A DNA stretch of 64,000 nt from Streptomyces sp. NBC_00539. GTDB lineage: Bacteria > Actinomycetota > Actinomycetes > Streptomycetales > Streptomycetaceae. Position 1 is the stretch's first letter. Each line of letters begins with the position of its first letter. The notes below the pieces were generated by a model. The model saw nothing but the letters and a program-made list of their open reading frames with translations, was not told the origin of the DNA and made no database searches. Below are positions 40,394 through 49,541 of the stretch, one piece after another. The stretch is from the NCBI RefSeq assembly GCF_036346105.1, contig NZ_CP107811.1:4297501-4361500 (forward strand), given 5' to 3'. A program made the translations under genes and the position numbers.

Positions 40394-42124
40394 GTGCGGC
40401 CAGTGGGCAGCAAGTACCTGCTTGAGGAGCCCCTCGGGCGCGGCGCCACCGGTACCGTCTGGCGTGCCCGCCAGAGGGAGGCCGCCGGCGCGGAGGCGGC
40501 CGTCGCCGGGCAGCCCGGCGAGACCGTGGCCATCAAGGTCCTCAAAGAGGAGCTGGCCCAGGACCCGGACATCGTCATGCGCTTCCTGCGCGAACGCTCG
40601 GTCCTGCTGCGCCTGACGCACCCCAACATCGTCCGCACGCGCGACCTCGTCGTCGAAGGCGATCTGCTGGCCCTGGTCATGGACCTGATCGACGGTCCCG
40701 ACCTGCACAAGTACATCCGCGAGAACGGTCCGTTCAGCCCCGTCGCCGCGAGCCTGCTGACCGCACAGATCGCGGACGCGCTCGCCGCCAGCCACGCCGA
40801 CGGAGTCGTGCACCGGGACCTGAAGCCCGCGAACGTCCTCCTCGACGAGCGCCACGGCCAGATGAAGCCGATGCTCACGGACTTCGGCATCGCGCGCCTC
40901 GCCGACTCCCCGGGCCTGACCCGCACGCACGAGTTCGTCGGCACCCCCGCCTACGTCGCGCCCGAGTCCGCCGAGGGCCGCCCGCAGACCTCCGCCGTCG
41001 ACGTCTACGGCGCCGGGATCCTGCTCTACGAACTGGTCACCGGACGGCCGCCGTTCGCCGGCGGAACCGCCCTCGAAGTGCTCCACCGCCACCTCAGCGA
41101 GGACCCGCAGCGCCCGCCGCACGTGCCCGAGGCGCTCTGGATCGTCATCGAGCGCTGCCTGCGCAAGGAGCCGGACGAGCGCCCTAGTGCCGAGAGCCTG
41201 GCGCGCGGCCTGCGCGTGGTCGCCTCCGGCATCGGCGTGCACTCCTCGCCCGCCGAGGTGGAGGCCGCGCTCGGCGTCGGCGCGCTGCTCGCGCCCGACC
41301 CCTCGCCCGCGCCCGTACCGGCGACGCCGGGTTCCGCGGACCCGACCCAGGTGCTGCCCGCGGGCGCGCCGTCCCCGATGGGCGCCTACGACCCCAACGC
41401 CATGACCAGCGTGATGCCGCCGGTCGGCGGGGGCGACGCGACGACCGTGCTGCCGAGCACCGGGGCGCCGGCCGCCGACGCGACGTCCGTCATGCCGCCG
41501 GTCGAGCGGCCGGACCAGCCGCACCCGTGGCAGTCGCAGATGCAGGCCGCCCGGGACCGCAACGAGCAGACGCAGGTGCAGTACCTCAGCCCCGACGACG
41601 ACCCCCTGCGCCGCCGCCCGCAGCGGCAGGGGCCCCCGCCGCCGCAGCAGCGCCCGCAGCAGCCCCAGTACCGCCAGCAGCCCCAGCCCCAGCCGTACCA
41701 GCAGCAGCCCTACCAGCAGCAGCAGTACGCGCCGCAGCCTCCGCAGTACCAGCCGCAGCAGCAGCAACCCCAGTACCGCCAGCCCCAGCCCCAGCAGCAG
41801 CCTCCCCAGCAGCAGCCCCAGTACCGGCAGCAGCCGGTGCGGCCGCAGGCCCCGCCGCCGCAGCCGCCGGCCCCCCGGGAGCCGCGCGAGCCGCGCCGTC
41901 GCAGTGCCAACCCGGTCCGGATCCCCGGGCTGGGCTGCCTCAAGGGCTGCCTGGTGATGATCCTGCTGCTCTTCGTCGCGGGCTGGCTGGTGTGGGAGCT
42001 GACCCCGCTCCAGGAGTGGGTCGGCACCGGCAAGAGCTGGTGGGACCAGCTGTGGTCCTGGGGCTCGGACGCGGCCGACTGGATCTCCGGCATCGGCGAC
42101 TCCACCCGCGGCGCCAAATCCTGA
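40394..42124 (+). CDS. pkaA: Ser/Thr protein kinase, PkaA type
   Basis: The 576-aa kinase has the glycine loop GRGATGTVW, the ATP-binding Lys in VAIKVLKE, catalytic HRDLKPAN, DFG in LTDFGIAR and the activation segment FVGTPAYVAPE. After residue 290 comes a disordered tail, Pro/Gln-rich with many PQYRQQP-like repeats (about 410-500), then one transmembrane helix (LVMILLLFVAGWLVWEL) and a short outer tail. Size and adjacency to a second kinase match PkaA/PkaB of S. coelicolor; the symbol rests on that match. The substrate is unknown. The divergent FHA protein is a candidate partner. Confidence 0.92.
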   Translation: MRPVGSKYLLEEPLGRGATGTVWRARQREAAGAEAAVAGQPGETVAIKVLKEELAQDPDIVMRFLRERSVLLRLTHPNIVRTRDLVVEGDLLALVMDLIDGPDLHKYIRENGPFSPVAASLLTAQIADALAASHADGVVHRDLKPANVLLDERHGQMKPMLTDFGIARLADSPGLTRTHEFVGTPAYVAPESAEGRPQTSAVDVYGAGILLYELVTGRPPFAGGTALEVLHRHLSEDPQRPPHVPEALWIVIERCLRKEPDERPSAESLARGLRVVASGIGVHSSPAEVEAALGVGALLAPDPSPAPVPATPGSADPTQVLPAGAPSPMGAYDPNAMTSVMPPVGGGDATTVLPSTGAPAADATSVMPPVERPDQPHPWQSQMQAARDRNEQTQVQYLSPDDDPLRRRPQRQGPPPPQQRPQQPQYRQQPQPQPYQQQPYQQQQYAPQPPQYQPQQQQPQYRQPQPQQQPPQQQPQYRQQPVRPQAPPPQPPAPREPREPRRRSANPVRIPGLGCLKGCLVMILLLFVAGWLVWELTPLQEWVGTGKSWWDQLWSWGSDAADWISGIGDSTRGAKS

Positions 42125-42291
42125 TCGCCCGTCACGACCGCACTGGCGCCGACTTCGTGGATTTGTCGACTTCTGGGGCGTGATTTCGCCCGCAGAAGTG
42201 AAGGTCGCCGCGAATCGGACCCCCTACTGGCCTAAAACCCGCACCCGGCCGCGTAGCTTTGGTGCGTACGCCAGCCGCTGAGGGAGCAGTC

Positions 42292-43539
42292 GTGGCACGG
42301 AAGATCGGCAGCCGGTACACCGCGCACCAGATCCTGGGGCGCGGCAGCGCGGGCACGGTGTGGCTGGGCGAGGGGCCGGACGGGCCCGTCGCCGTCAAAC
42401 TGCTGCGCGAGGACCTCGCCTCCGACCAGGAGCTGGTCGGACGCTTCGTCCAGGAGCGCAGCGCGCTGCTCGGCCTGGACCACCCGCACGTCGTCTCCGT
42501 CCGCGACCTCGTCGTCGACGGCGACGACCTCGCCCTCGTCATGGACCTCGTCCGCGGTACGGACCTGCGCACCCGCCTGGACCGGGAGCGGCGGCTGGCC
42601 CCCGAGGCGGCCGTGGCCATCGTCGCGGACGTCGCCGACGCCCTGGCGGCCGCCCACGCGGCGGGCGTGGTGCACCGCGACGTCAAGCCGGAGAACGTCC
42701 TGCTCGACATGCAGGGCCCGCTCGGCCCGGGCGGCGCCCACCCCGCCCTGCTGACCGACTTCGGCGTCGCCAAGCTGATCGACTCGCCGAGGCGGGCCGG
42801 GACGGGCCGCGCACCGGCCCCCAGCACCCGGATCATCGGCACGCCGGACTACCTGGCTCCGGAGATCGTCGAAGGACTGCCCCCGCGGGCGGCCGTCGAC
42901 ATATACGCCCTCGCCACGGTGCTGTACGAGCTGCTGGCCGGGTTCACCCCCTTCGGGGGCGGGCACCCCGGCGCGGTGCTGCGGCGGCACGTCACCGAGA
43001 GCGTGGTCCCGCTGCCCGGGATCCCCGACGAGCTGTGGCAGCTGATGGTGCAGTGCCTCGCCAAGGCTCCGGCCTCGCGACTGCGCGCCTCCGAGCTGTC
43101 GGCCCGGCTGCGGGACCTGCTGCCGCTGCTGGCCGGGATGCCGCCGCTGGACGTGGACGAGCCGGACGACGCCGAGCCGGAGCCGGCGGAGGCCGAGGAG
43201 GCCGCCCCGGCCGACCTGACGCGGCGCCGGGGCGTGGTGCCGCTGGTGCCCGGCTCGGCCACCGACTCCAACCGGGACACGCACACCTCGATGCGGGTCC
43301 CGGGACCGGACGAGCTGGCGGGGGGCGCGCTGGGCACGGCCCGGGTGCCGCGCCCGGCCGGCGGCCACCGTCCGGGCTCGGCGCGCCACCGTGCGGAAGC
43401 GGCCCGCAAGCGGCGCCTGGCGCTGACGGCCGGGGCCGTCGCCCTGGCCGTGGCGCTCGGCGTGGGGGGCTGGCTGGCCACCTCGGGCGACGAGCCCCCG
43501 CCCCAGGACAACAAGCACTCGGCGCCCCCGCGGCCGTGA
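42292..43539 (+). CDS. pkaB: Ser/Thr protein kinase, PkaB type
   Basis: The 415-aa kinase has the loop GRGSAGTVWLG, Lys in VAVKLLRED, catalytic HRDVKPENVL, DFG in LTDFGVAK, and GTPDYLAPE. An acidic juxtamembrane linker (about 290-315) and a single transmembrane helix (LTAGAVALAVALGVGGWLA) near the C-terminus leave a tail of only about 15 residues outside. There is no PASTA sensor. The length agrees with S. coelicolor PkaB (about 417 aa). The GTG start follows gaggga. It is 167 bp after pkaA and converges on the oxygenase gene. Confidence 0.92.
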   Translation: MARKIGSRYTAHQILGRGSAGTVWLGEGPDGPVAVKLLREDLASDQELVGRFVQERSALLGLDHPHVVSVRDLVVDGDDLALVMDLVRGTDLRTRLDRERRLAPEAAVAIVADVADALAAAHAAGVVHRDVKPENVLLDMQGPLGPGGAHPALLTDFGVAKLIDSPRRAGTGRAPAPSTRIIGTPDYLAPEIVEGLPPRAAVDIYALATVLYELLAGFTPFGGGHPGAVLRRHVTESVVPLPGIPDELWQLMVQCLAKAPASRLRASELSARLRDLLPLLAGMPPLDVDEPDDAEPEPAEAEEAAPADLTRRRGVVPLVPGSATDSNRDTHTSMRVPGPDELAGGALGTARVPRPAGGHRPGSARHRAEAARKRRLALTAGAVALAVALGVGGWLATSGDEPPPQDNKHSAPPRP

Positions 43540-43555
43540 GGGGCCGCGCCCCCTG

Positions 43556-44605
43556 CTACGCCGTGACCAGCTCCGGGTGCCAGCGGCGCGCCACCTCGGG
43601 GTGCGCGCGGACCCAGCCCTTGAGCTCGTTGCGGCCGTACTCCGCGTGCAGCGGATTCGACGCGTCGTGGGCCACGCCCGGCGCCGCGCGCAGGTAGTCG
43701 CCCGGGACCGTCTCCACGACCGCGTCCAGGCGCGGGTTGTAGAAGAACGGCACCGAGAACCGCTCCACCGCCCCCGGCGGGCTCACCACCCGGTGGTCGG
43801 TGGCCGTCAGGTAGCCCTCCGTCGCGATCTCCAGCAACTCGCCGAGGTTGACGACGAACGCCCCCGGCCGCGGCGGGATGTCGACGTAGCCCCCGTCCCG
43901 CACCACCTGGAGCCCGCCCACCGAGTCCTGGAGCAGCAGCGTCAGGAACCCGTAGTCCTTGTGCGCGCCGACCCCCTGGTCCGCGCCCGAGGGGGCCGAT
44001 CCCGGGTAGCGGATCAGCTTCGTGTGCAGGTGGGGCCGGTCGGCGAAGGCCGCGTCGAAGAAGTCCGAGGGGGCGCCGATCGAGGCCAGCAGCTCCCGCA
44101 GCAGCCGGTGGGCGACCGAGGCGAGCCGCGCCTGCCAGTCCAGCACCACCTCGCGCAGCTCCGGCAGCGCCTCGGGCCACTGGTTGGGCCCCTCCAGCCA
44201 CAGGTACGCCGGGTCGTCCGGCCCCAGCCGCGGCGCGGGCCGCTCGGCGCCGACGTCCAGCTGGTCCCGCCAGTCGGAGGAGCCGCCCGTCAGCTCGTGC
44301 CCGATCCGGGTGTAGCCGCGGAAGTGGGGGGAGTTCAGGTTGCTGACCGCCAGCCGGTCGGCTTCGGGGAGCTCGAAGAACGCCCTGGTCAGCTCCAGGA
44401 TGCGGGCGGTCTCGGCCTCGCTGATGCCGTGTCCGGTCAGGTAGAGGAACCCGGTGTCGCGCGCGGCGGCGTGCAGCTGCTTGAGGAAGTCGGCGCGCTC
44501 GGCGGGGTCGTCCGCCCGGGAGAGGTCGATGACCGCGAGCGAGGGTATGGAGGAGTCGGCGGGAGAAGCGGGAGAAGCGGAAGGAGAGGGGTGCGCGGAC
44601 GGCAT
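43556..44605 (-). CDS. isopenicillin-N-synthase-family 2-oxoglutarate/Fe(II) oxygenase
   Basis: The 349-aa enzyme has the N-terminal DIOX_N pattern (VIDLSRAD, TGFLYLTGHGI) and a C-terminal 2OG-Fe(II) domain with His and Asp ligands in GAHKDYGFLTLL, the distal His in LTATDHRVV, and the co-substrate Arg/Ser in ERFSVPFF. The iron site is complete. Such enzymes oxidise small molecules; the substrate is unknown and no natural-product cluster is adjacent. The ATG giving MPSAHPSPS was chosen because the residues upstream do not fit. Confidence 0.9.
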   Translation of the reverse strand: MPSAHPSPSASPASPADSSIPSLAVIDLSRADDPAERADFLKQLHAAARDTGFLYLTGHGISEAETARILELTRAFFELPEADRLAVSNLNSPHFRGYTRIGHELTGGSSDWRDQLDVGAERPAPRLGPDDPAYLWLEGPNQWPEALPELREVVLDWQARLASVAHRLLRELLASIGAPSDFFDAAFADRPHLHTKLIRYPGSAPSGADQGVGAHKDYGFLTLLLQDSVGGLQVVRDGGYVDIPPRPGAFVVNLGELLEIATEGYLTATDHRVVSPPGAVERFSVPFFYNPRLDAVVETVPGDYLRAAPGVAHDASNPLHAEYGRNELKGWVRAHPEVARRWHPELVTA

Positions 44606-44920
44606 GACGGCTCCGTTTCGGATGTCACGGGGTCCTGTTCCCCGGAGATGGCGGGGCAGCGGGTGGGGAAGGCCGTCGGCAGGGGTGGCGCCGGGGGCCG
44701 CGTAGCCGCGTACAGGACCGAAGTCGGATCGGTATTGATCAGGCTCGTGCGAGGTCCGGCGGCAGACAGCTCGTGGTGGTGACACGCATGTGATCCACAT
44801 GGCGGCGCTTCACGAGTAGAACGGTCATACGGTGAGCGTACGCCCGTACCCGCCTTGATCTGTACGGGCCGATCCGGCCTGGCCGGAGAGTGCCGCCGGA
44901 GGACCGGCTACGCTGGACCC
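44606..44920. other. 315-bp divergent region between oxygenase and prfB genes
   Basis: It contains ttgatcaggctcgtgcg-like A/T-richer stretches in the middle (44735-44850) and the prfB -10 element near its right end. No hairpin terminator, RNA or small gene is recognised. Confidence 0.5.
44909..44914 (+). promoter_or_regulatory. -10 element of prfB (probable leaderless transcript)
   Basis: TACGCT ends 6 nt before the prfB GTG, so transcription would begin at about the start codon. There is no ribosome site immediately before the GTG, in agreement. Confidence 0.55.
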
Positions 44921-46030
44921 GTGGCAGTCGTCGATGTTTCCGAAGAGCTGAAGTCCCTCTCCTCGACCATGGGGTCGATCGAGGCCGTCCTGGACCTCGA
45001 CAAGCTGAGGGCAGATATCGCCGTGCTCGAGGAGCAGGCAGCCGCGCCGTCCCTGTGGGACGACCCGGAGGCCGCCCAGAAGATCACGAGCAAGCTTTCC
45101 CACCTCCAGGCCGAGGTCCGCAAGACCGAGACCCTGCGCGGGCGCATCGACGACCTCTCGGTGCTCTTCGAGCTCGCCGAGGAGATGGACGACGCGGACA
45201 CCCTCGCGGAGGCGGAGGCCGAGCTGGTCTCCGTGCGCAAGGCGCTGGACGAGATGGAGGTCCGGACCCTGCTCTCCGGCGAGTACGCCGAGCGCGAGGC
45301 CCTGGTCAACATCCGCGCCGAGGCCGGCGGCGTCGACGCCTCCGACTTCGCCGAGCGCCTCCAGCGCATGTACCTGCGGTGGGCCGAGCGGCACGGGTAC
45401 CCCACCGAGGTGTACGAGACCTCGTACGCGGAAGAGGCCGGCATCAAGTCGACCACCTTCGTGGTCAAGGCCCCGTACGCCTACGGCACCCTTTCCGTCG
45501 AACAGGGCACCCACCGCCTCGTGCGGATCTCGCCCTTCGACAACCAGGGCCGGCGCCAGACCTCCTTCGCGGGCGTCGAGGTGCTGCCGGTCGTCGAGTC
45601 CAGCGACCACGTCGAGATCGACGAGGGCGAGCTGCGCATCGACGTGTACCGCGCCTCCGGCCCCGGCGGCCAGGGCGTCAACACGACGGACTCGGCGGTG
45701 CGCATCACGCACCTGCCGACCGGCATCGTGGTCTCCTGCCAGAACGAGCGCTCGCAGATCCAGAACAAGGCCAGCGCGATGAACGTGCTCCAGGCCAAGC
45801 TGCTGGAGCGGCGCCGCCAGGAGGAGCAGGCCAGGATGGACGCCCTCAAGGACGGCGGCAGCTCCTGGGGCAACCAGATGCGGTCCTACGTCCTGCACCC
45901 GTACCAGATGGTCAAGGACCTGCGGACGGAGTTCGAGGTCGGCAACCCGCAGGCGGTGCTCGACGGCGAGATCGACGGCTTCCTGGAAGCCGGGATCCGC
46001 TGGCGCAAGCAGCAGGAGCAGACCGCGTAA
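44921..46030 (+). CDS. prfB: peptide chain release factor 2
   Basis: The 369-aa factor reads UGA and UAA stop codons. It has the GGQ motif in [17 protein letters not shown] and the RF2-type anticodon-mimic region; the helical N-terminal domain is intact. The reading frame is continuous, so the programmed +1 frameshift known from E. coli prfB is absent. A perfect terminator hairpin follows the stop codon by 14 bp. Confidence 0.97.
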   Translation: MAVVDVSEELKSLSSTMGSIEAVLDLDKLRADIAVLEEQAAAPSLWDDPEAAQKITSKLSHLQAEVRKTETLRGRIDDLSVLFELAEEMDDADTLAEAEAELVSVRKALDEMEVRTLLSGEYAEREALVNIRAEAGGVDASDFAERLQRMYLRWAERHGYPTEVYETSYAEEAGIKSTTFVVKAPYAYGTLSVEQGTHRLVRISPFDNQGRRQTSFAGVEVLPVVESSDHVEIDEGELRIDVYRASGPGGQGVNTTDSAVRITHLPTGIVVSCQNERSQIQNKASAMNVLQAKLLERRRQEEQARMDALKDGGSSWGNQMRSYVLHPYQMVKDLRTEFEVGNPQAVLDGEIDGFLEAGIRWRKQQEQTA

Positions 46031-46044
46031 TCACCCGGACGTGC

Positions 46045-46080
46045 GAAGGGCCCGGACACCCCACGGTGTCCGGGCCCTTC
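46045..46080 (+). terminator. prfB terminator hairpin
   Basis: A perfect 16-bp stem, gaagggcccggacacc with ggtgtccgggcccttc, has a 4-nt loop (ccac). It lies 14 bp after the prfB stop codon and before the convergent small gene. Confidence 0.93.
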
Positions 46081-46160
46081 CGCTTGCGTGATCGGGCCCG
46101 GTCGGTCACGTTCGGTGACCTGAGGGACCCGCGATGATCGGGACGCGGCGGAGCTGCGCC

Positions 46161-46349
46161 CTACGCGGCCTTGGCCACCACCGCGAGGGCGGCTACCAGC
46201 ACCACCAGCAGCGCGATGAGCGTCATCGGGTTCAGGCCTGCGAAGGGGCTCTCCTGCTGGAGGCGCTCCCGGTTCGCCCGGCACACAGGGCAGCGGCCCT
46301 GGCTCACGGGTGCGGCGCAGTTCGCGCACACGAGCCGGTCATATGTCAT
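46161..46349 (-). CDS. small zinc-ribbon, single-pass membrane protein
   Basis: The 62-aa protein carries a four-cysteine ribbon (CANC and CPVC, spaced by 9 residues) in the first 22 residues and one transmembrane helix ([21 protein letters not shown], about 40-60) at the C-terminus. The ATG is preceded by a GAGGAGGAG ribosome site 4 nt away, which decides the start. It lies between prfB and ftsE, divergent from ftsE. I do not recognise a named family; a membrane-anchored zinc ribbon is all that can be said. Confidence 0.8.
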   Translation of the reverse strand: MTYDRLVCANCAAPVSQGRCPVCRANRERLQQESPFAGLNPMTLIALLVVLVAALAVVAKAA

Positions 46350-46580
46350 GCGCTCCTCCTCTCGTCCCCTGGTTCCCTTGGTGCAACGGAGCGCGGAACG
46401 AGTCCGTTCCCCTACCACTGTGCCAGCTCCGGCGGCATTCGGCGCGGCCCGTCCGGGCAATCACTCTCCGGCCCCCACGCGACCTGTGGACATATCGGGC
46501 AACTCCGGATGCCGGGCCCACACCTCGCGCCCGTTCGCGTATGGTCACGCACACCTACTCCCGGCGACCGTGGTGCACCC

Positions 46581-47270
46581 GTGATCCGATTCGACAGCGT
46601 CTCCAAGTCCTACCCGAAGCAGAGCCGCCCCGCACTCAGAGATGTCTCGCTGGAGATCGCGAAGGGCGAGTTCGTCTTCCTCGTCGGCTCCTCCGGCTCC
46701 GGCAAGTCCACGTTCCTGCGGCTCGTGCTGCGCGAGGAGCGGGCCAGCCACGGCCAGGTACACGTCCTGGGCAAGGACCTCGCCAAGCTCTCCAACTGGA
46801 AGGTCCCGCACATGCGGCGCCAGCTGGGGACCGTGTTCCAGGACTTCCGGCTGCTGCCCAACAAGACGGTGGCGGAGAACGTCGCCTTCGCGCAGGAAGT
46901 CATCGGCAAGCCGCGCGGCGAGATCCGCAAGGCCGTCCCCCAGGTCCTGGAGCTGGTGGGGCTGGGCGGCAAGGAGGGCCGGATGCCCGGTGAGCTGTCC
47001 GGCGGCGAGCAGCAGCGCGTGGCCATCGCCCGCGCCTTCGTCAACCGCCCGGCCCTGCTGATCGCGGACGAGCCGACCGGCAACCTCGACCCGCAGACCT
47101 CCGTCGGCATCATGAAGCTGCTGGACCGGATCAACCGGACCGGCACCACGGTGATCATGGCGACGCACGACCAGCAGATCGTGGACCAGATGCGCAAGCG
47201 CGTCATCGAACTCGAACAGGGCCGTCTCGTACGCGACCAGTCGCGCGGCGTCTACGGCTACCAGCACTGA
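46581..47270 (+). CDS. ftsE: cell division ATP-binding protein FtsE
   Basis: The 229-aa ATPase has Walker [10 protein letters not shown], signature [14 protein letters not shown], Walker [13 protein letters not shown] and the H-loop ATHD. The phrase [20 protein letters not shown] is characteristic of FtsE. With FtsX it forms the membrane complex that activates peptidoglycan hydrolases during division or growth. The GTG giving [13 protein letters not shown] is the family start. ftsX follows after 9 bp. Confidence 0.97.
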   Translation: MIRFDSVSKSYPKQSRPALRDVSLEIAKGEFVFLVGSSGSGKSTFLRLVLREERASHGQVHVLGKDLAKLSNWKVPHMRRQLGTVFQDFRLLPNKTVAENVAFAQEVIGKPRGEIRKAVPQVLELVGLGGKEGRMPGELSGGEQQRVAIARAFVNRPALLIADEPTGNLDPQTSVGIMKLLDRINRTGTTVIMATHDQQIVDQMRKRVIELEQGRLVRDQSRGVYGYQH

Positions 47271-47279
47271 AAGGACGCC

Positions 47280-48251
47280 ATGCGCGCCCAGTTCGTCATG
47301 TCGGAGATCGGCGTCGGTCTCCGTCGCAATCTCACCATGACCTTCGCGGTCATCATTTCCGTGGCCCTGTCGCTGGCCCTGTTCGGTGGCTCCCTGCTCA
47401 TGCGCGACCAGGTCAGCGCGATGAAGGGGTACTGGTACGACAAGGTCAACGTCACCGTCTACCTCTGTAACAAGAGCGACGCGAAGGACGCCGCCGACGC
47501 CGCGACCGACGCCGCCGCCAAGGGGGACGCCGGGGCCGTCGCCAAGGGCCCCTGCGCCAAGGGCGCGGTGACCCCCGAGCAGAAGCAGCAGATCGGGGCC
47601 GACCTCAAGAAGCTGGACCTCGTGCAGAGCGTCACGTACGAGTCCTCCGACGAGGCGTACAAGCACTACAAGGAGCGGTACGGCCAGACCGCGCTGGCCT
47701 CGGTCGTCACCCCCGACCAGATGCCGGACTCCTTCCGGGTCAAGCTCAAGAACCCGGAGCAGTACAAGGTCATCACCTCCGCGTTCGCGGGCCGGGACGG
47801 CGTGCAGTCGGTGGCCGACCAGAGCTCCGAGGTCGACAACCTGTTCAGCCTCCTCGGCACGCTCAACTGGGCGGCGCTCGGCATCATGATGATCATGCTG
47901 ATCGTGGCGCTGCTGCTGATCGTCAACACGGTGCGCGTCTCGGCGTTCAGCCGTCGGCGGGAGACCGGGATCATGCGTCTCGTCGGCGCCTCCGGCTTCT
48001 ACATCCAGGTGCCCTTCATCATGGAGGCGGCCGTCGCCGGCCTGATCGGCGCGGGCCTCGCCTGTGTGATGCTCGGCGCGGGGCAGTACTTCGTGATCGA
48101 CCACGGCGTGGACCTGCGCCACAAGCTGGAACTGATCAACTTCATCGGCTGGGACTCCGTCTTCACCAAGCTGCCGCTGGTGCTGGTCGTCGGTCTGCTG
48201 ATGCCCTCGCTGGCGGCCTTCGTCGCGTTGCGCAAGTACCTCAAGGTCTGA
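47280..48251 (+). CDS. ftsX: cell division protein FtsX
   Basis: The 323-aa protein has a short cytoplasmic N-terminus, four transmembrane helices (one near residue 25, three in the last 150 residues) and a large extracellular loop after the first helix. That loop includes the cysteine pair around CNKSDAKDA...GPCAKG, seen in actinobacterial FtsX. The FtsX-type C-terminal region RRRETGIMRLVGASGFYIQ is present. The loop is thought to bind and activate cell-wall hydrolases outside the cell. Confidence 0.97.
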   Translation: MRAQFVMSEIGVGLRRNLTMTFAVIISVALSLALFGGSLLMRDQVSAMKGYWYDKVNVTVYLCNKSDAKDAADAATDAAAKGDAGAVAKGPCAKGAVTPEQKQQIGADLKKLDLVQSVTYESSDEAYKHYKERYGQTALASVVTPDQMPDSFRVKLKNPEQYKVITSAFAGRDGVQSVADQSSEVDNLFSLLGTLNWAALGIMMIMLIVALLLIVNTVRVSAFSRRRETGIMRLVGASGFYIQVPFIMEAAVAGLIGAGLACVMLGAGQYFVIDHGVDLRHKLELINFIGWDSVFTKLPLVLVVGLLMPSLAAFVALRKYLKV

Positions 48252-48324
48252 CGGGGCCGCCGGGGTGTGACGAGCGCCCCGTGTGACGTACGCCCAACGC
48301 GCCGTGTGCGCGGGGGCCTTGTCC

Positions 48325-48330
48325 TAGACT
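48325..48330 (+). promoter_or_regulatory. -10 element of the S41 peptidase gene (probable leaderless transcript)
   Basis: TAGACT lies 7 nt before the ATG. No ribosome site precedes the ATG. The gene is therefore probably transcribed from its own start rather than only from the ftsEX operon. Confidence 0.55.
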
Positions 48331-48337
48331 CGGCGCC

Positions 48338-49522
48338 ATGCCGGGTCCCCCCGTCCACTGTCTCCGGCCCCGCGACCTGCGTCGCGGGGCCGCTTTGACG
48401 TTGCTCTTCCTCGTGTCGGTCACCGTGGCCGCCGGCTCGGGCTGCTGGGGCGCGGGCGCCGCCACCCCGCAGTTACCGTCCGCCCGTACGGAGGCCGGTG
48501 CGGACGCGGCCCCCCGCGGGGCGGCCACCGCCGACCGGGACGCGGTGGCCCGGGCCGTCGCCGAAGCCGTCGCGGAGGGCAAGTCCGGCAAGAGGGCCGC
48601 CGAGGAGGAGGTCAGCCGCAGCGGCGACCGCTGGGCGGCCGTCTACGACCCCGCCGAGTACGCCGCCTTCGCCGAGGACCTCGACGGCCACTGGACGGGC
48701 GTCGGGGTGTGGGCCGGGCGCCGCCGCGACGGCCGGATCGAAGTGGAGCGGGTCCAGCCCGACGGCCCCGCCGCGCGGGCCGGACTGCGCGCCGGAGACC
48801 GGCTGCTGAGCGTGGACGGCCAGGACGTCACGGGGCTGACCGTCACCGAAGTGGTGGCCAAGCTGCGCGGGGAGGCCGGGACCCCGGTCGTGCTGGGCCT
48901 GAGCCGGGACGGCGCCGACCTCATCGAGACGGTGCGCCGCGAGCGGCTGAGCGCCGACCCGGTGACCGTACGGCACCTCGCGGACGGCACCACCGTCATC
49001 AAGGTCGCCTCCTTCACCCGGGGCTCCGGCAACCGCGTCCGCGACGCCGTCCGCGCGGCCCCGCCCGGCGCGGGCGTCCTGCTGGACCTGCGCGGCAACC
49101 CGGGCGGGCTGGTCACCGAGGCCGTGTCGGCCGCCTCCGCCTTCCTGGACGGGGGGCTCGTGGCGACGTACGACGTACGGGGCTCCGAGCGCGCCCTGTA
49201 CGCCGAGCCGGGCGGCGACACCGCGCGCCCGCTGGTGGCGCTGGTCGACGGGGGCACGATGAGCGCGGCCGAGCTCGTCACCGGCGCCCTCCAGGACCGC
49301 GGCCGCGCGGTGACCGTCGGCACCCGCACCTTCGGCAAGGGGGCGGTGCAGATGCCGACGCAGCTGCCGGACGGCTCGGTGGCGGAGCTGACGGTGGGCA
49401 CGTACCGCACCCCGGAGGGCCGCAGCATCGACGGGAGCGGCATCACGCCCGACCTGACGGCCGGCGACGGCGTCGAAGAGCGGGCCCTCGGGGTATTGGG
49501 TGGCCTCGGGGTGGGTCCGTAG
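48338..49522 (+). CDS. S41-family C-terminal processing peptidase with PDZ domain
   Basis: The 394-aa protein has an N-terminal signal or anchor (ALTLLFLVSVTVAAGSGCW), a PDZ domain (GVWAGRRRDGRIEVERVQ through LSVDGQDVTGL), and the S41 catalytic region. The nucleophile Ser is in GGTMSAAEL and the general-base Lys in FGKGAVQ, both intact. Such Ser-Lys peptidases act outside the membrane and trim or degrade envelope proteins. The position directly after ftsX is conserved in Streptomyces and suggests a role around FtsEX-controlled wall turnover, which is inference. Confidence 0.94.
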   Translation: MPGPPVHCLRPRDLRRGAALTLLFLVSVTVAAGSGCWGAGAATPQLPSARTEAGADAAPRGAATADRDAVARAVAEAVAEGKSGKRAAEEEVSRSGDRWAAVYDPAEYAAFAEDLDGHWTGVGVWAGRRRDGRIEVERVQPDGPAARAGLRAGDRLLSVDGQDVTGLTVTEVVAKLRGEAGTPVVLGLSRDGADLIETVRRERLSADPVTVRHLADGTTVIKVASFTRGSGNRVRDAVRAAPPGAGVLLDLRGNPGGLVTEAVSAASAFLDGGLVATYDVRGSERALYAEPGGDTARPLVALVDGGTMSAAELVTGALQDRGRAVTVGTRTFGKGAVQMPTQLPDGSVAELTVGTYRTPEGRSIDGSGITPDLTAGDGVEERALGVLGGLGVGP

Positions 49523-49541
49523 TGCGAAAATGACCGCACTA
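49520..49541. promoter_or_regulatory. 7-bp inverted repeat at the smpB start
   Basis: The sequence tagtgcg-aaaatgac-cgcacta spans the TAG stop of the peptidase gene and the A of the smpB ATG. The arms are perfect and the spacer is 8 nt. It could be an operator or an RNA hairpin limiting access to the start codon. No clear ribosome site is seen before smpB. Confidence 0.45.

Noticed and set aside
41600-41900. CRISPR-like or tandem-repeat array in the cag-rich region
   Set aside because: The repeats are codon runs inside the PkaA frame, without unique spacers or uniform unit length.
44921-45020. Programmed frameshift in prfB
   Set aside because: The frame is open from the GTG with no in-frame UGA.
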